Shown here: positions 1 through 7,193 of the stretch, one piece after another | Layout: each line of letters starts with the position of its first letter | How positions within the stretch are numbered: position 1 is the first letter of the stretch | Source: an uncultured Clostridium sp. | GTDB lineage: Bacteria; Bacillota; Clostridia; Clostridiales; Clostridiaceae | DNA: 42,919 bases | Direction: 5' to 3' | Assembly (NCBI RefSeq): GCF_934754915.1 | Contig: NZ_CAKVKB010000021.1 | Location: forward strand, 1-42,919 | The notes under the pieces: generated by a model | Database searches by the model: none | Told to the model about the DNA's origin: nothing | The model's input: the letters and a program-made list of their open reading frames with translations, nothing else | Made by a program: the position numbers and the translations under genes

Positions 1-55
1 ACAATGGACAATTGACAATTGAGGATGAAATCTTTACAAGATTTCTTTTGTTGTT
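1..55 (+). repeat. Dispersed intergenic repeat, left half (copy 1)
   Basis: Begins at the window edge with ACAATGGACAATTGACAATT, then the core hairpin GAAATCTT...AAGATTTC. It matches the left half of the copies at 7011, 14082 and 28496. Its right half is not recognisable before copy 2 starts. Confidence 0.6.
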
Positions 56-63
56 ATGTGTTT

Positions 64-184
64 GTATATTGCAATTAACCATATGCAATGCATAATTCAG
101 AATAAAATCTTGATAAGATTTTTTGTATTCTTACATATGTTAGACAAATTATATGATGCGATTTTAAATTCTCAATATATAGAA
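64..184 (+). repeat. Dispersed intergenic repeat, diverged full-length copy 2
   Basis: Starts with GTATATTGCAATTAACC, has a core hairpin AAATCTTGATAAGATTT, then a right half (TGTTAGACAAATTATATGATG...TTTTAAATTCTCAATATATA) that aligns with the right half of the copies at 14082 and 28496. It is more diverged than those and lies directly behind copy 1. Confidence 0.55.
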
Positions 185-295
185 CACACAACATACTATG
201 AATCAAATCTGTATTTTAGTGTTTAAATTATAGCTTAATTAAGTAAAATAATACGTTGTTTATATGAGAATAATATCATAATAGTTAATTAATGG

Positions 296-384
296 TCAAA
301 CATCAATTAGTTAGTGTTTATTTTTTGTATTTGGAGTAAAACAGTAAGTTTATAATATCAAACACTAAAAAATAGCATCAAACA
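296..384 (+). promoter_or_regulatory. Possible upstream activator sites for the sigma-54 promoter (three TCAAACA repeats)
   Basis: The heptamer TCAAACA occurs at 296-302, 358-364 and 378-384, about 145-235 bp upstream of the sigma-54 promoter. An inverted pair TTAGTGTTT (311-319) / AAACACTAA (360-368) overlaps the second repeat. Distance and repetition suit binding sites for a LevR/CelR-type sigma-54 activator, which is the usual regulator of such PTS operons. The activator gene is not in the window. This is inference from position and pattern only. Confidence 0.35.
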
Positions 385-525
385 GTAGCAATGAATATAT
401 ATTTAAATTAAAAAATATATCTTTTTTGCGAAAAAAACTAAAATTACTTAATGCTTTAAAAATAGAGGTGTTAGAAGGTGATATTTAATTAAAAAAATAA
501 AAAATATATAAAAATGTTAAGTGTT

Positions 526-541
526 TGGCACGCAATTTGCT
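526..541 (+). promoter_or_regulatory. Sigma-54 (RpoN) -24/-12 promoter
   Basis: TGGCACG-CAAT-TTGCT at 526-541 is a full match to the consensus TGGCACG-N4-TTGCW. The invariant GG (527-528) and GC (539-540) have the required 10-nt spacing. It lies about 50 nt upstream of the IIA start codon, so transcription should begin near 552. Sigma-54 control by a PRD-containing activator is well known for PTS operons of Firmicutes. Confidence 0.85.
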
Positions 542-588
542 TTATATATTTGTGTAAGGAAAAAAACAGAAGGTGGGGGACTTATAAT

Positions 589-909
589 ATGGAACAATTA
601 GAAATGCAAATCATGAATATAATAATTAATGCAGGTGACTGTAAGAATCATGCTTACATGGCATTGAGTAAAGTAAATGAAGGAAAATATGATGAAGCTG
701 ATAAAGAAATGGAATTAGCAAATGAAGCTTTAGCAAAAGCTCATGATTCACAAACTGAAATGTTACAAAAAGAAGCAGCTGGAGAAAAAGTTGAATTCTC
801 AATTTTATTTGTACATGCTCAAGACCATTTAATGACAGCTATATCAGAAAAGAATTTAATAGAACAAATCATGGAATTGAGAAAAGTTGTAAATACTTTA
901 ACAAAATAA
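589..909 (+). CDS. PTS lactose/cellobiose-family EIIA component
   Basis: A 106-residue cytoplasmic phosphocarrier of the lactose/cellobiose/lichenan PTS family, which passes phosphate from HPr to EIIB. The VHAQDH motif near residues 75-80 holds the expected phospho-accepting His (H76) and the metal-binding Asp (D79). Length and all-helical composition match the family. The start is ATG 589, preceded by AGGTGGGGG at 571-579. The open frame extends upstream to 514, but that part overlaps the sigma-54 promoter and is not translated. It is the first gene of an operon with EIIB 118 bp downstream. The sugar (cellobiose, lichenan oligosaccharide or lactose) cannot be decided, because the IIC that sets specificity is missing here. 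Confidence 0.9.
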   Translation: MEQLEMQIMNIIINAGDCKNHAYMALSKVNEGKYDEADKEMELANEALAKAHDSQTEMLQKEAAGEKVEFSILFVHAQDHLMTAISEKNLIEQIMELRKVVNTLTK

Positions 910-1027
910 AAGTTATTACAAATTTTAAAGTAAATATTTACATTCAAGAAAAAATGGTATATAATATATATATAGTAAACAAAAAGTAATTTATTTAGAA
1001 GAAGTTATTTAAAAGGGGGAACCAATT

Positions 1028-1333
1028 ATGGTAACAATTAAATTATTCTGTGCATCAGGAATGTCAACAAGTGTTTTAGTTAACAAAATGAAAGATGCTG
1101 CAAAAGCTAAAGGAGTAGAAGTAGATATCAATGCTTATCCAGAATCACAATTAGACAAGCATTTAGATTCAATGGATGTTGCATTACTTGGACCACAAGT
1201 TGGTTACAGATTAGCTAATGCAAAAGCTCTTTGTGATCCAAAAGGAATTCCAGTAGAAGTTATACCAATGGTTGATTATGGAATGATGAATGGAGCTAAA
1301 GTTTTAGATTTAGCATTAAGCTTAAAAAAATAG
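1028..1333 (+). CDS. PTS lactose/cellobiose-family EIIB component
   Basis: A 101-residue EIIB protein that receives phosphate from EIIA on a cysteine and hands it to sugar held by the membrane IIC. The N-terminus IKLFCASGMST carries the phospho-Cys (C8) followed by the typical GMSTS loop; length and fold pattern (P-loop-like, low-molecular-weight phosphatase type) fit. A strong AAGGGGGA site precedes ATG 1028. It shares the sigma-54 operon with EIIA. The IIC expected directly downstream is only a 17-codon stub, so this IIB must work with a IIC encoded elsewhere or is an orphan. Confidence 0.9.
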   Translation: MVTIKLFCASGMSTSVLVNKMKDAAKAKGVEVDINAYPESQLDKHLDSMDVALLGPQVGYRLANAKALCDPKGIPVEVIPMVDYGMMNGAKVLDLALSLKK

Positions 1334-1350
1334 TATTTATATAAAATGAC

Positions 1351-1467
1351 ATGTATTCATATTACATAATGTATTTACAAAATATACTGTATTAAAGATA
1401 TGAATACATAGTCACATTATATATTTAATGTAATAGATTACAAATTGTATAATAGATTACATTAAAT
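1351..1467 (+). other. Two perfect hairpins between EIIB and the IIC stub
   Basis: ATGTATTCATAT (1351-1362) pairs with ATATGAATACAT (1398-1409), and ATTTAATGTAAT (1423-1434) pairs with ATTACATTAAAT (1456-1467), each 12 of 12 bp. Neither is followed by a U run, so they look like mRNA stabilising or processing structures rather than terminators. They would allow EIIA/EIIB to be made in excess of the membrane component. Confidence 0.5.
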
Positions 1468-1552
1468 AAAAGTTAAGGGAAAATAATAGCAAATATTATT
1501 TTGTAATTATTCATATTATTAAATTATTAAATTTTTAAGGGGGAAATTTATT

Positions 1553-1606
1553 ATGTCAGTTAGTAACACATTGAACGAAAAAGTAGCCCTTTTATTAACA
1601 ATTTAA
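1553..1606 (+). pseudogene. Stub of PTS IIC (17 codons), probably a deletion remnant
   Basis: ATG 1553 has a perfect site (AAGGGGGAAA) and encodes MSVSNTLNEKVALLLTI before TAA. IIC proteins of this family commonly start with a short stretch ending in a '(L)NEKV/L..' segment before the first membrane helix, and a IIC is expected at exactly this place in the operon. The frame stops after 17 codons and is followed 35 bp later by a terminator; no further IIC-like sequence is visible. A short leader peptide is the alternative. The remnant reading is inference from position, ribosome site and the N-terminal resemblance. Confidence 0.45.
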
Positions 1607-1641
1607 AGATATATTTAAACTAAATATTTCAATCAAAAAAG

Positions 1642-1668
1642 GAGTTCAGAATTTCTGAGCTCTTTTTT
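1642..1668 (+). terminator. Rho-independent terminator of the PTS operon
   Basis: GAGTTCAG (1642-1649) pairs with CTGAGCTC (1655-1662, one G-U pair), loop AATTT, followed by six T. Confidence 0.85.
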
Positions 1669-2072
1669 GTTGTGCAAGAGTTTATAGAATTAAAAAAAGC
1701 GTAACCTAGTTATATCAATAGATTAAAAGTAATGAAAAGTCTAAAGTATTATCTACGAAATGGGAGTGGAGCATTATTTTGATCATTAAACATGAAAGTA
1801 TATTATTGAAAGGTATGTATGCTTTTTGAAAAAATATAAGAATATATAAATTGACAATTCTCCATTGTACATTGATAATATATTAGAAAAAGTTAAAAAG
1901 TATAATAAATGTAAAAAAATAAAAGAATAAAAGAATTTTTATTGAACATATTGCAATGAACAATGAACACTGCTATTATAAATTTTGTTCAGAAAATGAA
2001 CTTTAAAAAATACTAATAGAATTTAGACAAATATTAAAAATCAATTTAACACATATTCGGGGGGATATATTA
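1669..2072. other. Intergenic region with fragments of the dispersed repeat
   Basis: No gene is supported in this 404-bp stretch. AAATTGACAATTCTCCATTG (1849-1868) and CATATTGCAATGAACAATG (1948-1966) resemble the left ends of the dispersed repeat. A small inverted repeat GTTCA/TGAAC lies at 1988-2001. The region upstream of 2073 ends in a strong CGGGGGGAT ribosome site. No convincing promoter for the ABC operon was found by eye. Confidence 0.4.
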
Positions 2073-3401
2073 ATGAACAAATTTATAAAGAAAATTTGTG
2101 CAGCAGGTCTTATTTCCATAATAGCAGGAAGTATGATGGCATGTGGGGCAAAAAATGAAAATGGGGCATCTCAGGAAACTAAATCTGATAATGGAAAAAT
2201 TCAAATTGAATATTGGTATGGACTTGGTGGAAAGCTTGATGAAAGCATGCAGAAAATAGTTACTGATTTCAATAATTCACAAGATAAATATGAAGTTAAG
2301 CCTGTAGCTCAGGATGATTATGATACAACTTATAAAAATCTTCAAGCAGCAATATCAGCTAACAAAACTCCAGCATTAGCTCTTTTAGAACCAGACAAAC
2401 AATATACATTAGGTTCAAAGGATTTATTAACAGATATTAATGAACTTGCAAGTAAGGATTCAGAATATAAAGAAGATAATTACTTAAGTGCATTTATTGG
2501 AGCAGGAAAGCAAGGGGATAAGTTATATGCATTCCCTGTATATGGAACAACTCAGGTTTTATATTATAATACTAAAGCATTTGCTGATGCAGGATTAGGT
2601 GAAGATACAATGAAAACATGGACTAGTCTAGCAGAAGATGCTGCAAAGCTTGTTAAAAAAGATGGTGATGAAGTTTCATTCTATGGATGGGAACCAATGA
2701 AAGGATCAGACAACTTAGTTGATGCAGTTTTGAGCAATGGTGGACAAGTATTGAGTGACGATGGTAAACAAGTATTAATTAATAGTGATGAATGGGTTGA
2801 AGTATGGGACAGCTTTAGAAAATGGATTCATGAAGATAAGATAATGAGAATTCATTCAGGTGGACAAGGATGGCAGTATTGGAATGATACAGTTGCAGAT
2901 GCAATGGAACAGAAAACAGCTGGATATACAGGATCAGCAGGAGATCAGGGAGATTTAGATTTCAGCATATTATCAGCATGTGAACAACCAGCATTTAAAG
3001 ATGGTAAAGAAGCAAAACCAATTGCAGAAGCAAGATTTTTAGTAATACCTAAGAGTGTAAGCGAAGAACAAAAACAAGGTGCTTATGAATTCATTAAATT
3101 CTTTACAAGTGCAAAAGTTAATGCGGAATGGTCTATAGCTTCAGGTTATATTGCAGTAAATAAAGAAAGTCCTAATGATGAAGCATTTAAAGAATATGTA
3201 AGTGATAAGCCATATGCATTAGTTCCAACATTACAGGCAGCGCACGCTTCACAGGCATTTATAGATCCAACAGGTGGAAAAATATCAGATGCTCTTAAAA
3301 TTGCAGCAGATAAAGTTGAAATAGAAAATGTTTCAGCAAAAGAAGCTTTAGATGAAGCTCAAAAAACTGCTCAAAAAGCTCTTGATGAATTAAATAAATA
3401 A
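2073..3401 (+). CDS. ABC sugar-type substrate-binding lipoprotein (UgpB-like)
   Basis: A 442-residue extracytoplasmic binding protein of the carbohydrate uptake family 1. The N-terminus is a lipoprotein signal: KK, a hydrophobic stretch, and lipobox MMAC with the lipidated Cys at 24. The mature start (YWYGLGGKLDESMQKIVTDF) and later segments (YAFPVYGTTQVLYYNTKAF) resemble glycerol-3-phosphate/glycerophosphodiester binding proteins of the UgpB type, although maltose- or oligosaccharide-binding relatives cannot be excluded. ATG 2073 follows CGGGGGGAT. It is separated from the two permease genes by perfect hairpins, the usual arrangement for making more binding protein than channel. Confidence 0.85.
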   Translation: MNKFIKKICAAGLISIIAGSMMACGAKNENGASQETKSDNGKIQIEYWYGLGGKLDESMQKIVTDFNNSQDKYEVKPVAQDDYDTTYKNLQAAISANKTPALALLEPDKQYTLGSKDLLTDINELASKDSEYKEDNYLSAFIGAGKQGDKLYAFPVYGTTQVLYYNTKAFADAGLGEDTMKTWTSLAEDAAKLVKKDGDEVSFYGWEPMKGSDNLVDAVLSNGGQVLSDDGKQVLINSDEWVEVWDSFRKWIHEDKIMRIHSGGQGWQYWNDTVADAMEQKTAGYTGSAGDQGDLDFSILSACEQPAFKDGKEAKPIAEARFLVIPKSVSEEQKQGAYEFIKFFTSAKVNAEWSIASGYIAVNKESPNDEAFKEYVSDKPYALVPTLQAAHASQAFIDPTGGKISDALKIAADKVEIENVSAKEALDEAQKTAQKALDELNK

Positions 3402-3437
3402 TTATTATTAATAATATCAATTTAATGTTAAGAGCAA

Positions 3438-3470
3438 ATAAGAACAAATATTATATATATTTGTTCTTAT
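3438..3470 (+). terminator. Perfect 13-bp hairpin after the binding-protein gene
   Basis: ATAAGAACAAATA (3438-3450) pairs fully with TATTTGTTCTTAT (3458-3470). The T run is weak, so it is more likely a partial terminator or 3'-end stabiliser that sets the ratio of binding protein to permeases. Confidence 0.6.
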
Positions 3471-3476
3471 GATAAA

Positions 3477-3523
3477 AGAAATCTTAAAAAGATTTCATCA
3501 TTCATTTTCAATTGAAATATGTC
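3477..3523 (-). repeat. Dispersed intergenic repeat, left half, reverse orientation
   Basis: Read on the minus strand: ACATATTTCAATTG, then ATGATGAAATC and the core hairpin GAAATCTTTTTAAGATTTC. It matches the left half of the forward copies and ends beside the hairpin at 3438-3470. Confidence 0.55.
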
Positions 3524-3525
3524 AG

Positions 3526-3565
3526 CAATAAATGTATTGAATTCTGTGAATTAATACATTTATTG
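3526..3565 (+). other. Perfect 13-bp hairpin between binding protein and permease
   Basis: CAATAAATGTATT (3526-3538) pairs fully with AATACATTTATTG (3553-3565), loop of 14 nt. No U run follows. Together with the hairpin at 3438-3470 it fills the leader of the permease gene. Confidence 0.5.
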
Positions 3566-3617
3566 TGATATATATTCAAATTTAAACATTACGTATAATA
3601 ATCACAAAGAAACAATT

Positions 3618-3700
3618 TTATATGTTCTAATAATAAAACTACATAACAATTAACGAAATTTTGAAAGGATTTCGTTCTTCATTGTCAATTGGAATATGTA
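3618..3700 (-). repeat. Dispersed intergenic repeat, type B, reverse orientation
   Basis: On the minus strand it begins ACATATTCCAATTGACAATG, continues through a core hairpin CGAAATCCTTTCAAAATTTCG and ends TTTTATTATTAGAACATATA. This is the same right half as the copies at 33862 and 36396. The open frame upstream of the permease start runs into this element, which argues for the downstream GTG start at 3743. Confidence 0.65.
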
Positions 3701-3742
3701 ATTAATTTAACAACAAATTTTTATAAAGAAGGAGTAATTAAA

Positions 3743-4642
3743 GTGTTGGTGGAAAGCGGAATATATAGGAAGAAAAAAATTAAAAATGCAGTGAGGGTTT
3801 TAATATTTATATTGCCAGCATTAATTCCACTTGGAATCTTCTGGCTGTTTCCAATGGCAGAAGCAATATTTATGAGCTTTACTGATTGGGATTATATGAG
3901 CTCAACTTATAATATAGTTGGACTTGATAATTACAGAAGTATATTTTCAGACAGCATGTTTTATGATGCATTGAAAAATACTGTTGTTTTCACACTTGGA
4001 ACATTAGTGCCTACCATTGCAGGTGGACTTTTTACAGCAGTTCTTTTAAAAGAGAAACTTGCAGGAAGTGCAATATATAAAGCCGTTATTTTTTCACCAT
4101 GGGTTACTCCAACTGTTGTTATTTCAATAGTATGGAGCTGGATTTTTGAACCTCAGTATGGATTGGCAAATTTTATATTACAGCTTTTTAATCTGCCAAA
4201 AAGTCAATGGCTTCAAAGTTCTGATACAGCAATGTATGCAGTTATACTCGTCACAATATGGAAAGGATTTGGATGGGCAATGATATTCTATCTTACTGCA
4301 CTTGAAAGAGTTCCAAAGGAATTATATGAAGCAGCATCTGTTGATGGAGCAGGAAGATTCCAGAAATTTAAGAGTATAACACTACCTCTTATATCACCTA
4401 CTACTTTTTTCTTGACAATAATTACAACTATCGATTCATTAAAAGCTTATGATCAGATTCAGGTTCTTACTCAAGGAGGACCATCTGGAAGTACAAGAAC
4501 TATACTTTATTTATATTATCAAATGGCATTTGAAAACTTTAATATTGGAGAAGCAACAGCTATAGCAGTAGTTCTGCTTGTTATAGTAGGGTGTCTTTCA
4601 GGTATTCAATTTGCAGCATCAAAGAAATGGGTACATTATTAG
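3743..4642 (+). CDS. ABC sugar-type permease (UgpA/MalF family)
   Basis: A 299-residue inner-membrane channel subunit with about six hydrophobic segments, first at residues 19-40. The EAA loop EAASVDGAGRFQKFKSITLP contacts the ATPase. The start is GTG 3743, because AAGGAG (3729-3734) sits 8 nt upstream. The frame continues 54 nt further upstream, but that part lies in and beside a repeat and has no ribosome site. It pairs with the second permease 79 bp downstream and with the UgpB-like lipoprotein. No ATPase gene lies in this cluster, so a shared MsmK/UgpC-type ATPase from elsewhere is expected. Confidence 0.88.
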   Translation: MLVESGIYRKKKIKNAVRVLIFILPALIPLGIFWLFPMAEAIFMSFTDWDYMSSTYNIVGLDNYRSIFSDSMFYDALKNTVVFTLGTLVPTIAGGLFTAVLLKEKLAGSAIYKAVIFSPWVTPTVVISIVWSWIFEPQYGLANFILQLFNLPKSQWLQSSDTAMYAVILVTIWKGFGWAMIFYLTALERVPKELYEAASVDGAGRFQKFKSITLPLISPTTFFLTIITTIDSLKAYDQIQVLTQGGPSGSTRTILYLYYQMAFENFNIGEATAIAVVLLVIVGCLSGIQFAASKKWVHY

Positions 4643-4721
4643 AAAGTTGTGAAGTTGATAAACTCAATGCAGAATATATATGAAATGATAATTATTAATT
4701 AAATTAGGGGGAATTTGTATT

Positions 4722-5642
4722 ATGAATATAAATATGAATGATGGTATTGATGAATTATATATTGAGAATGGTTTGAAAATAGAGAATGATATTGAGATAA
4801 ATAGAAAAACACTAAAACAAAAAATTGGGATTTTAATGAAACATCTAATGTTAATATTTATAAGCATAATTACTTTTTTCCCTTTTGTATGGATGGTATC
4901 AAGTGCGCTTAAGTCAAAACAGGAAATTTTCACATTTCCACCAAAGATAATTCCTGATTCACCTAATTGGGGTATATTTTTAGAAGTATTTAAAGAAGCT
5001 CCTTTTGAAACATATTTATTTAATAGTTTTTCAGTTGCAACAATTGAGGTCATATTTCAGACAGTAAGTTCAGCCATGATTGCATATGCTCTTACTCAGC
5101 TTAAATTCAGAGGAAGAAAATTATTATTTGTAGTAATTATGGGAACATATATGCTTCCATCAGCTATAACATATGTTCCATGCTATATAATACTTGGAAA
5201 ACTTAATTTATTAGATACTCTTACTGGTCTTACAATAAGTAATCTTGTAAATGTCTTAGGAATATTTTTGATGAAGCAGGCATTTATGCAGGTTGATAAG
5301 AGCTTTATAGAAGCAGCGAGAATTGATGGAGCATCACACTTTAAAATATTATGGAAGATAGTATTTCCTTTAACAAAACCTACTTTTATAACATTTATTC
5401 TTATAAGTTTTGTTACATACTACAATGAATATATGTATCCATCACTTATAACAAAAAGTCCTGAGAAGTTTTTGATTTCAGCAGGAATAAGACAGTTCTT
5501 CATTCAGGATGGAGCTTATGGAATGAAGTGGCCTGAAATAATGGCTGCAAGTACAATTGCTGTTCTTCCTCTATTGCTATTGTTCTTAGTAGCTCAGAAA
5601 TGGTTTATTAAAGGAGTAGGCGGAGTTACAGCTGATAAATAA
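4722..5642 (+). CDS. ABC sugar-type permease (UgpE/MalG family)
   Basis: A 306-residue inner-membrane channel subunit, partner of the preceding permease. A charged cytoplasmic N-tail of about 40 residues precedes the first of six membrane segments (LMLIFISIITFFPFVWMVSS). The EAA loop EAARIDGASHFKILWKIVFP is intact. ATG 4722 follows AGGGGGAA. The N-tail is longer than in many MalG-type proteins; internal ATG codons exist but lack a good ribosome site. It is the last gene of the operon and is followed by the long hairpin terminator at 5681-5778. Confidence 0.88.
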   Translation: MNINMNDGIDELYIENGLKIENDIEINRKTLKQKIGILMKHLMLIFISIITFFPFVWMVSSALKSKQEIFTFPPKIIPDSPNWGIFLEVFKEAPFETYLFNSFSVATIEVIFQTVSSAMIAYALTQLKFRGRKLLFVVIMGTYMLPSAITYVPCYIILGKLNLLDTLTGLTISNLVNVLGIFLMKQAFMQVDKSFIEAARIDGASHFKILWKIVFPLTKPTFITFILISFVTYYNEYMYPSLITKSPEKFLISAGIRQFFIQDGAYGMKWPEIMAASTIAVLPLLLLFLVAQKWFIKGVGGVTADK

Positions 5643-5680
5643 GATGTATTAATTAAAAATTTAAATAGATGAATATATTA

Positions 5681-5778
5681 AAAGAAACTGTTGTATTAAA
5701 GATTACAGTTAAAATATCAAGTATGTTTTAAATACAATATTGATATTTTATAAATTAATCTTATACAGCAGTTTCTTT
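5681..5778 (+). terminator. Long (98 nt) hairpin terminator of the ABC operon
   Basis: AAAGAAACTGTTGTAT (5681-5696) pairs with ATACAGCAGTTTCTTT (5763-5778). Inside, TAAAGATTA/TTAATCTTA and AAAATATCAA/TTGATATTTT also pair, so nearly the whole 98 nt folds as one arm before the T run. It is much longer than an ordinary terminator. Confidence 0.7.
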
Positions 5779-5910
5779 TTTATTCTATAGAAATTTATAT
5801 TTGTGGACAATTTGCGAATAACTTTGAAAAAAGGTAGAACTACACAGTCTATAAAGTAGATTTTTATTCTTTAGGAAATTGTGTTATTGTACAATCTGTG
5901 GATAATTTTG

Positions 5911-6168
5911 GAAGGTCTGGCTGCAGGAGTATGGACTGTAGGAGTTATAATTGGAAGTTCTAATATGGGAGTCAGCAGTGATGAATTTAATAGTATGTCT
6001 GAAGACAAAAAAGAAGAATTGATAAGTAAAACAAAACAGGGATTTATTGACTCAGGAGCACATTTTACTATAAATACAATGAAAGAATTACCACAGCTTA
6101 TAGAACATATAAATGAACTTTTGAAAGAAGGTAAAACTCCATACGATATTAATAAAAAGTCTGCGTAG
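5911..6168 (+). pseudogene. phnX: Remnant of phosphonoacetaldehyde hydrolase (PhnX C-terminus)
   Basis: The last 85 residues of PhnX survive: GVWTVGVIIGSSNMGVS, then GAHFTINTMKELPQLIEHIN. These correspond to the end of the HAD fold of phosphonoacetaldehyde hydrolase, which cleaves phosphonoacetaldehyde to acetaldehyde and phosphate. The normal protein is about 265-275 residues. The frame is open from 5881 (GTG) without a ribosome site, and residues before 5911 no longer match; a one-base shift near 5902-5910 may explain the break. The catalytic Asp motif and the cap domain with its Schiff-base lysine are absent, so it cannot be active. No other phosphonate gene lies nearby. Confidence 0.75.
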
Positions 6169-6202
6169 AAATGATTTTGTACTATGATTAGAGAATATAA
6201 AA

Positions 6203-6232
6203 GGATGTTAGAACAATTCTAGCATCCTTTTT
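6203..6232 (+). terminator. Rho-independent terminator after the phnX remnant
   Basis: GGATGTTAGAA (6203-6213) pairs with TTCTAGCATCC (6217-6227, one G-U pair), loop CAA, followed by five T. Its survival suggests it was the original phnX terminator. Confidence 0.85.
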
Positions 6233-6297
6233 GTTTTAAAGAAATGAGATATAGGTTATAATAATTGAAGAAACTATTATTATAAGCAGGGTTATAA

Positions 6298-7008
6298 ATG
6301 AATAAAATTGATTATGAAAAGTTTTTACAGATATTAAAAGAAACTAAAGGTATTCATAATTCTTTGAATGAAATACTAAAATATGATTTTATATATCATT
6401 CAAATAAAATAGAAGGAAGTACTTTTACAACAGAAGCATTACAGCTTTTATTTGAAAAAAATATAGTACAGGGAACTCACACTTTAGATGATGTTCAGGA
6501 AACTGTAAATTCATTTTATACATTTGATATGGTAACTGACAGTCTTGGAAAGAAACTTACATTGGAAATGATAAAAGAATGGCATGGAAGTCTTATGTAT
6601 AGAACAAGGTTATATGATATGGGACTGGCAGGAATATTTAAGAAGTATGCAAACAAAATACCTGGAGCTGGATTTGATACAGCTGCTCCATGGGAAGTTG
6701 AAGAGAAAATGAAGGCTTTAGTTGAAAATTTTAATAAAATAGAAAAAGTTACAATTGATGATGTCTGTAAGTTTCACTTTGAATTTGAATGTATACATCC
6801 ATTTCAAGATGGCAATGGAAGAATAGGGAGATTTATTTATCTAAAGCAGCTTCTTGATGATAGACTTGAATTGAAATATATGAATGGTGAATCATCAGAG
6901 GAGTATAAGAAAGCATTAGGTGAATCATCAGAGGATAATGTAAAGCCATTAATAGAATATATAGAAAGACAGAAAAATTTTATTCTAGAAAATAAAAATA
7001 TGTTTTAA
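6298..7008 (+). CDS. Fic-domain protein (AMPylation family), N-terminal autoinhibitory type
   Basis: A 236-residue cytoplasmic Fic protein. The catalytic loop HPFQDGNGRIGR lies at about residues 167-178 and matches HxFx(D/E)GNGRxxR completely, so transfer of AMP (or another nucleotide) to a hydroxyl side chain is predicted. Near the N-terminus, SNKIEG at 35-40 fits the inhibitory (S/T)xxxE(G/N) helix of class II Fic proteins, in which the Glu blocks the ATP gamma-phosphate site. ATG 6298 follows AGCAGGGTTATAA, a modest site. It stands alone between a terminator and a dispersed repeat, with no separate antitoxin gene. The target is unknown; a stand-alone regulator is more likely than a toxin pair. 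Confidence 0.88.
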   Translation: MNKIDYEKFLQILKETKGIHNSLNEILKYDFIYHSNKIEGSTFTTEALQLLFEKNIVQGTHTLDDVQETVNSFYTFDMVTDSLGKKLTLEMIKEWHGSLMYRTRLYDMGLAGIFKKYANKIPGAGFDTAAPWEVEEKMKALVENFNKIEKVTIDDVCKFHFEFECIHPFQDGNGRIGRFIYLKQLLDDRLELKYMNGESSEEYKKALGESSEDNVKPLIEYIERQKNFILENKNMF

Positions 7009-7010
7009 GC

Positions 7011-7132
7011 TATTGCGGTTGATAATGGACGATGAACAATTGACAATGAAGGATGAAATCTTTCGAAGATTTTTTTAGTGTTTTTATATATTAGGTAAAT
7101 TTTATATGTGATTTTGATCTTGCAAGATATAT
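7011..7132 (+). repeat. Dispersed intergenic repeat, type A, full copy
   Basis: Begins 3 bp after the fic stop codon. It contains GAACAATTGACAATGAAGG, core hairpin GAAATCTTTCGAAGATTT, a T-rich stretch, then TTAGGTAAATTTTATATGTG and TTTGATCTTGCAAGATATA. It aligns over its full length with the copies at 14082 and 28496. Confidence 0.75.
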
Positions 7133-7193
7133 CATTTAGAATATAAAATTTTAAAAGTAATGTTTTTAAATAAAGATAAAGAGGAGAATTTTT

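Noticed and set aside
514..588. N-terminal extension of the PTS EIIA frame
   Set aside because: It contains the sigma-54 promoter and has no ribosome site; ATG 589 has a strong one.
4664..5053. 129-codon open frame on the minus strand
   Set aside because: It lies opposite the permease gene, has shadow-like composition and no ribosome site.
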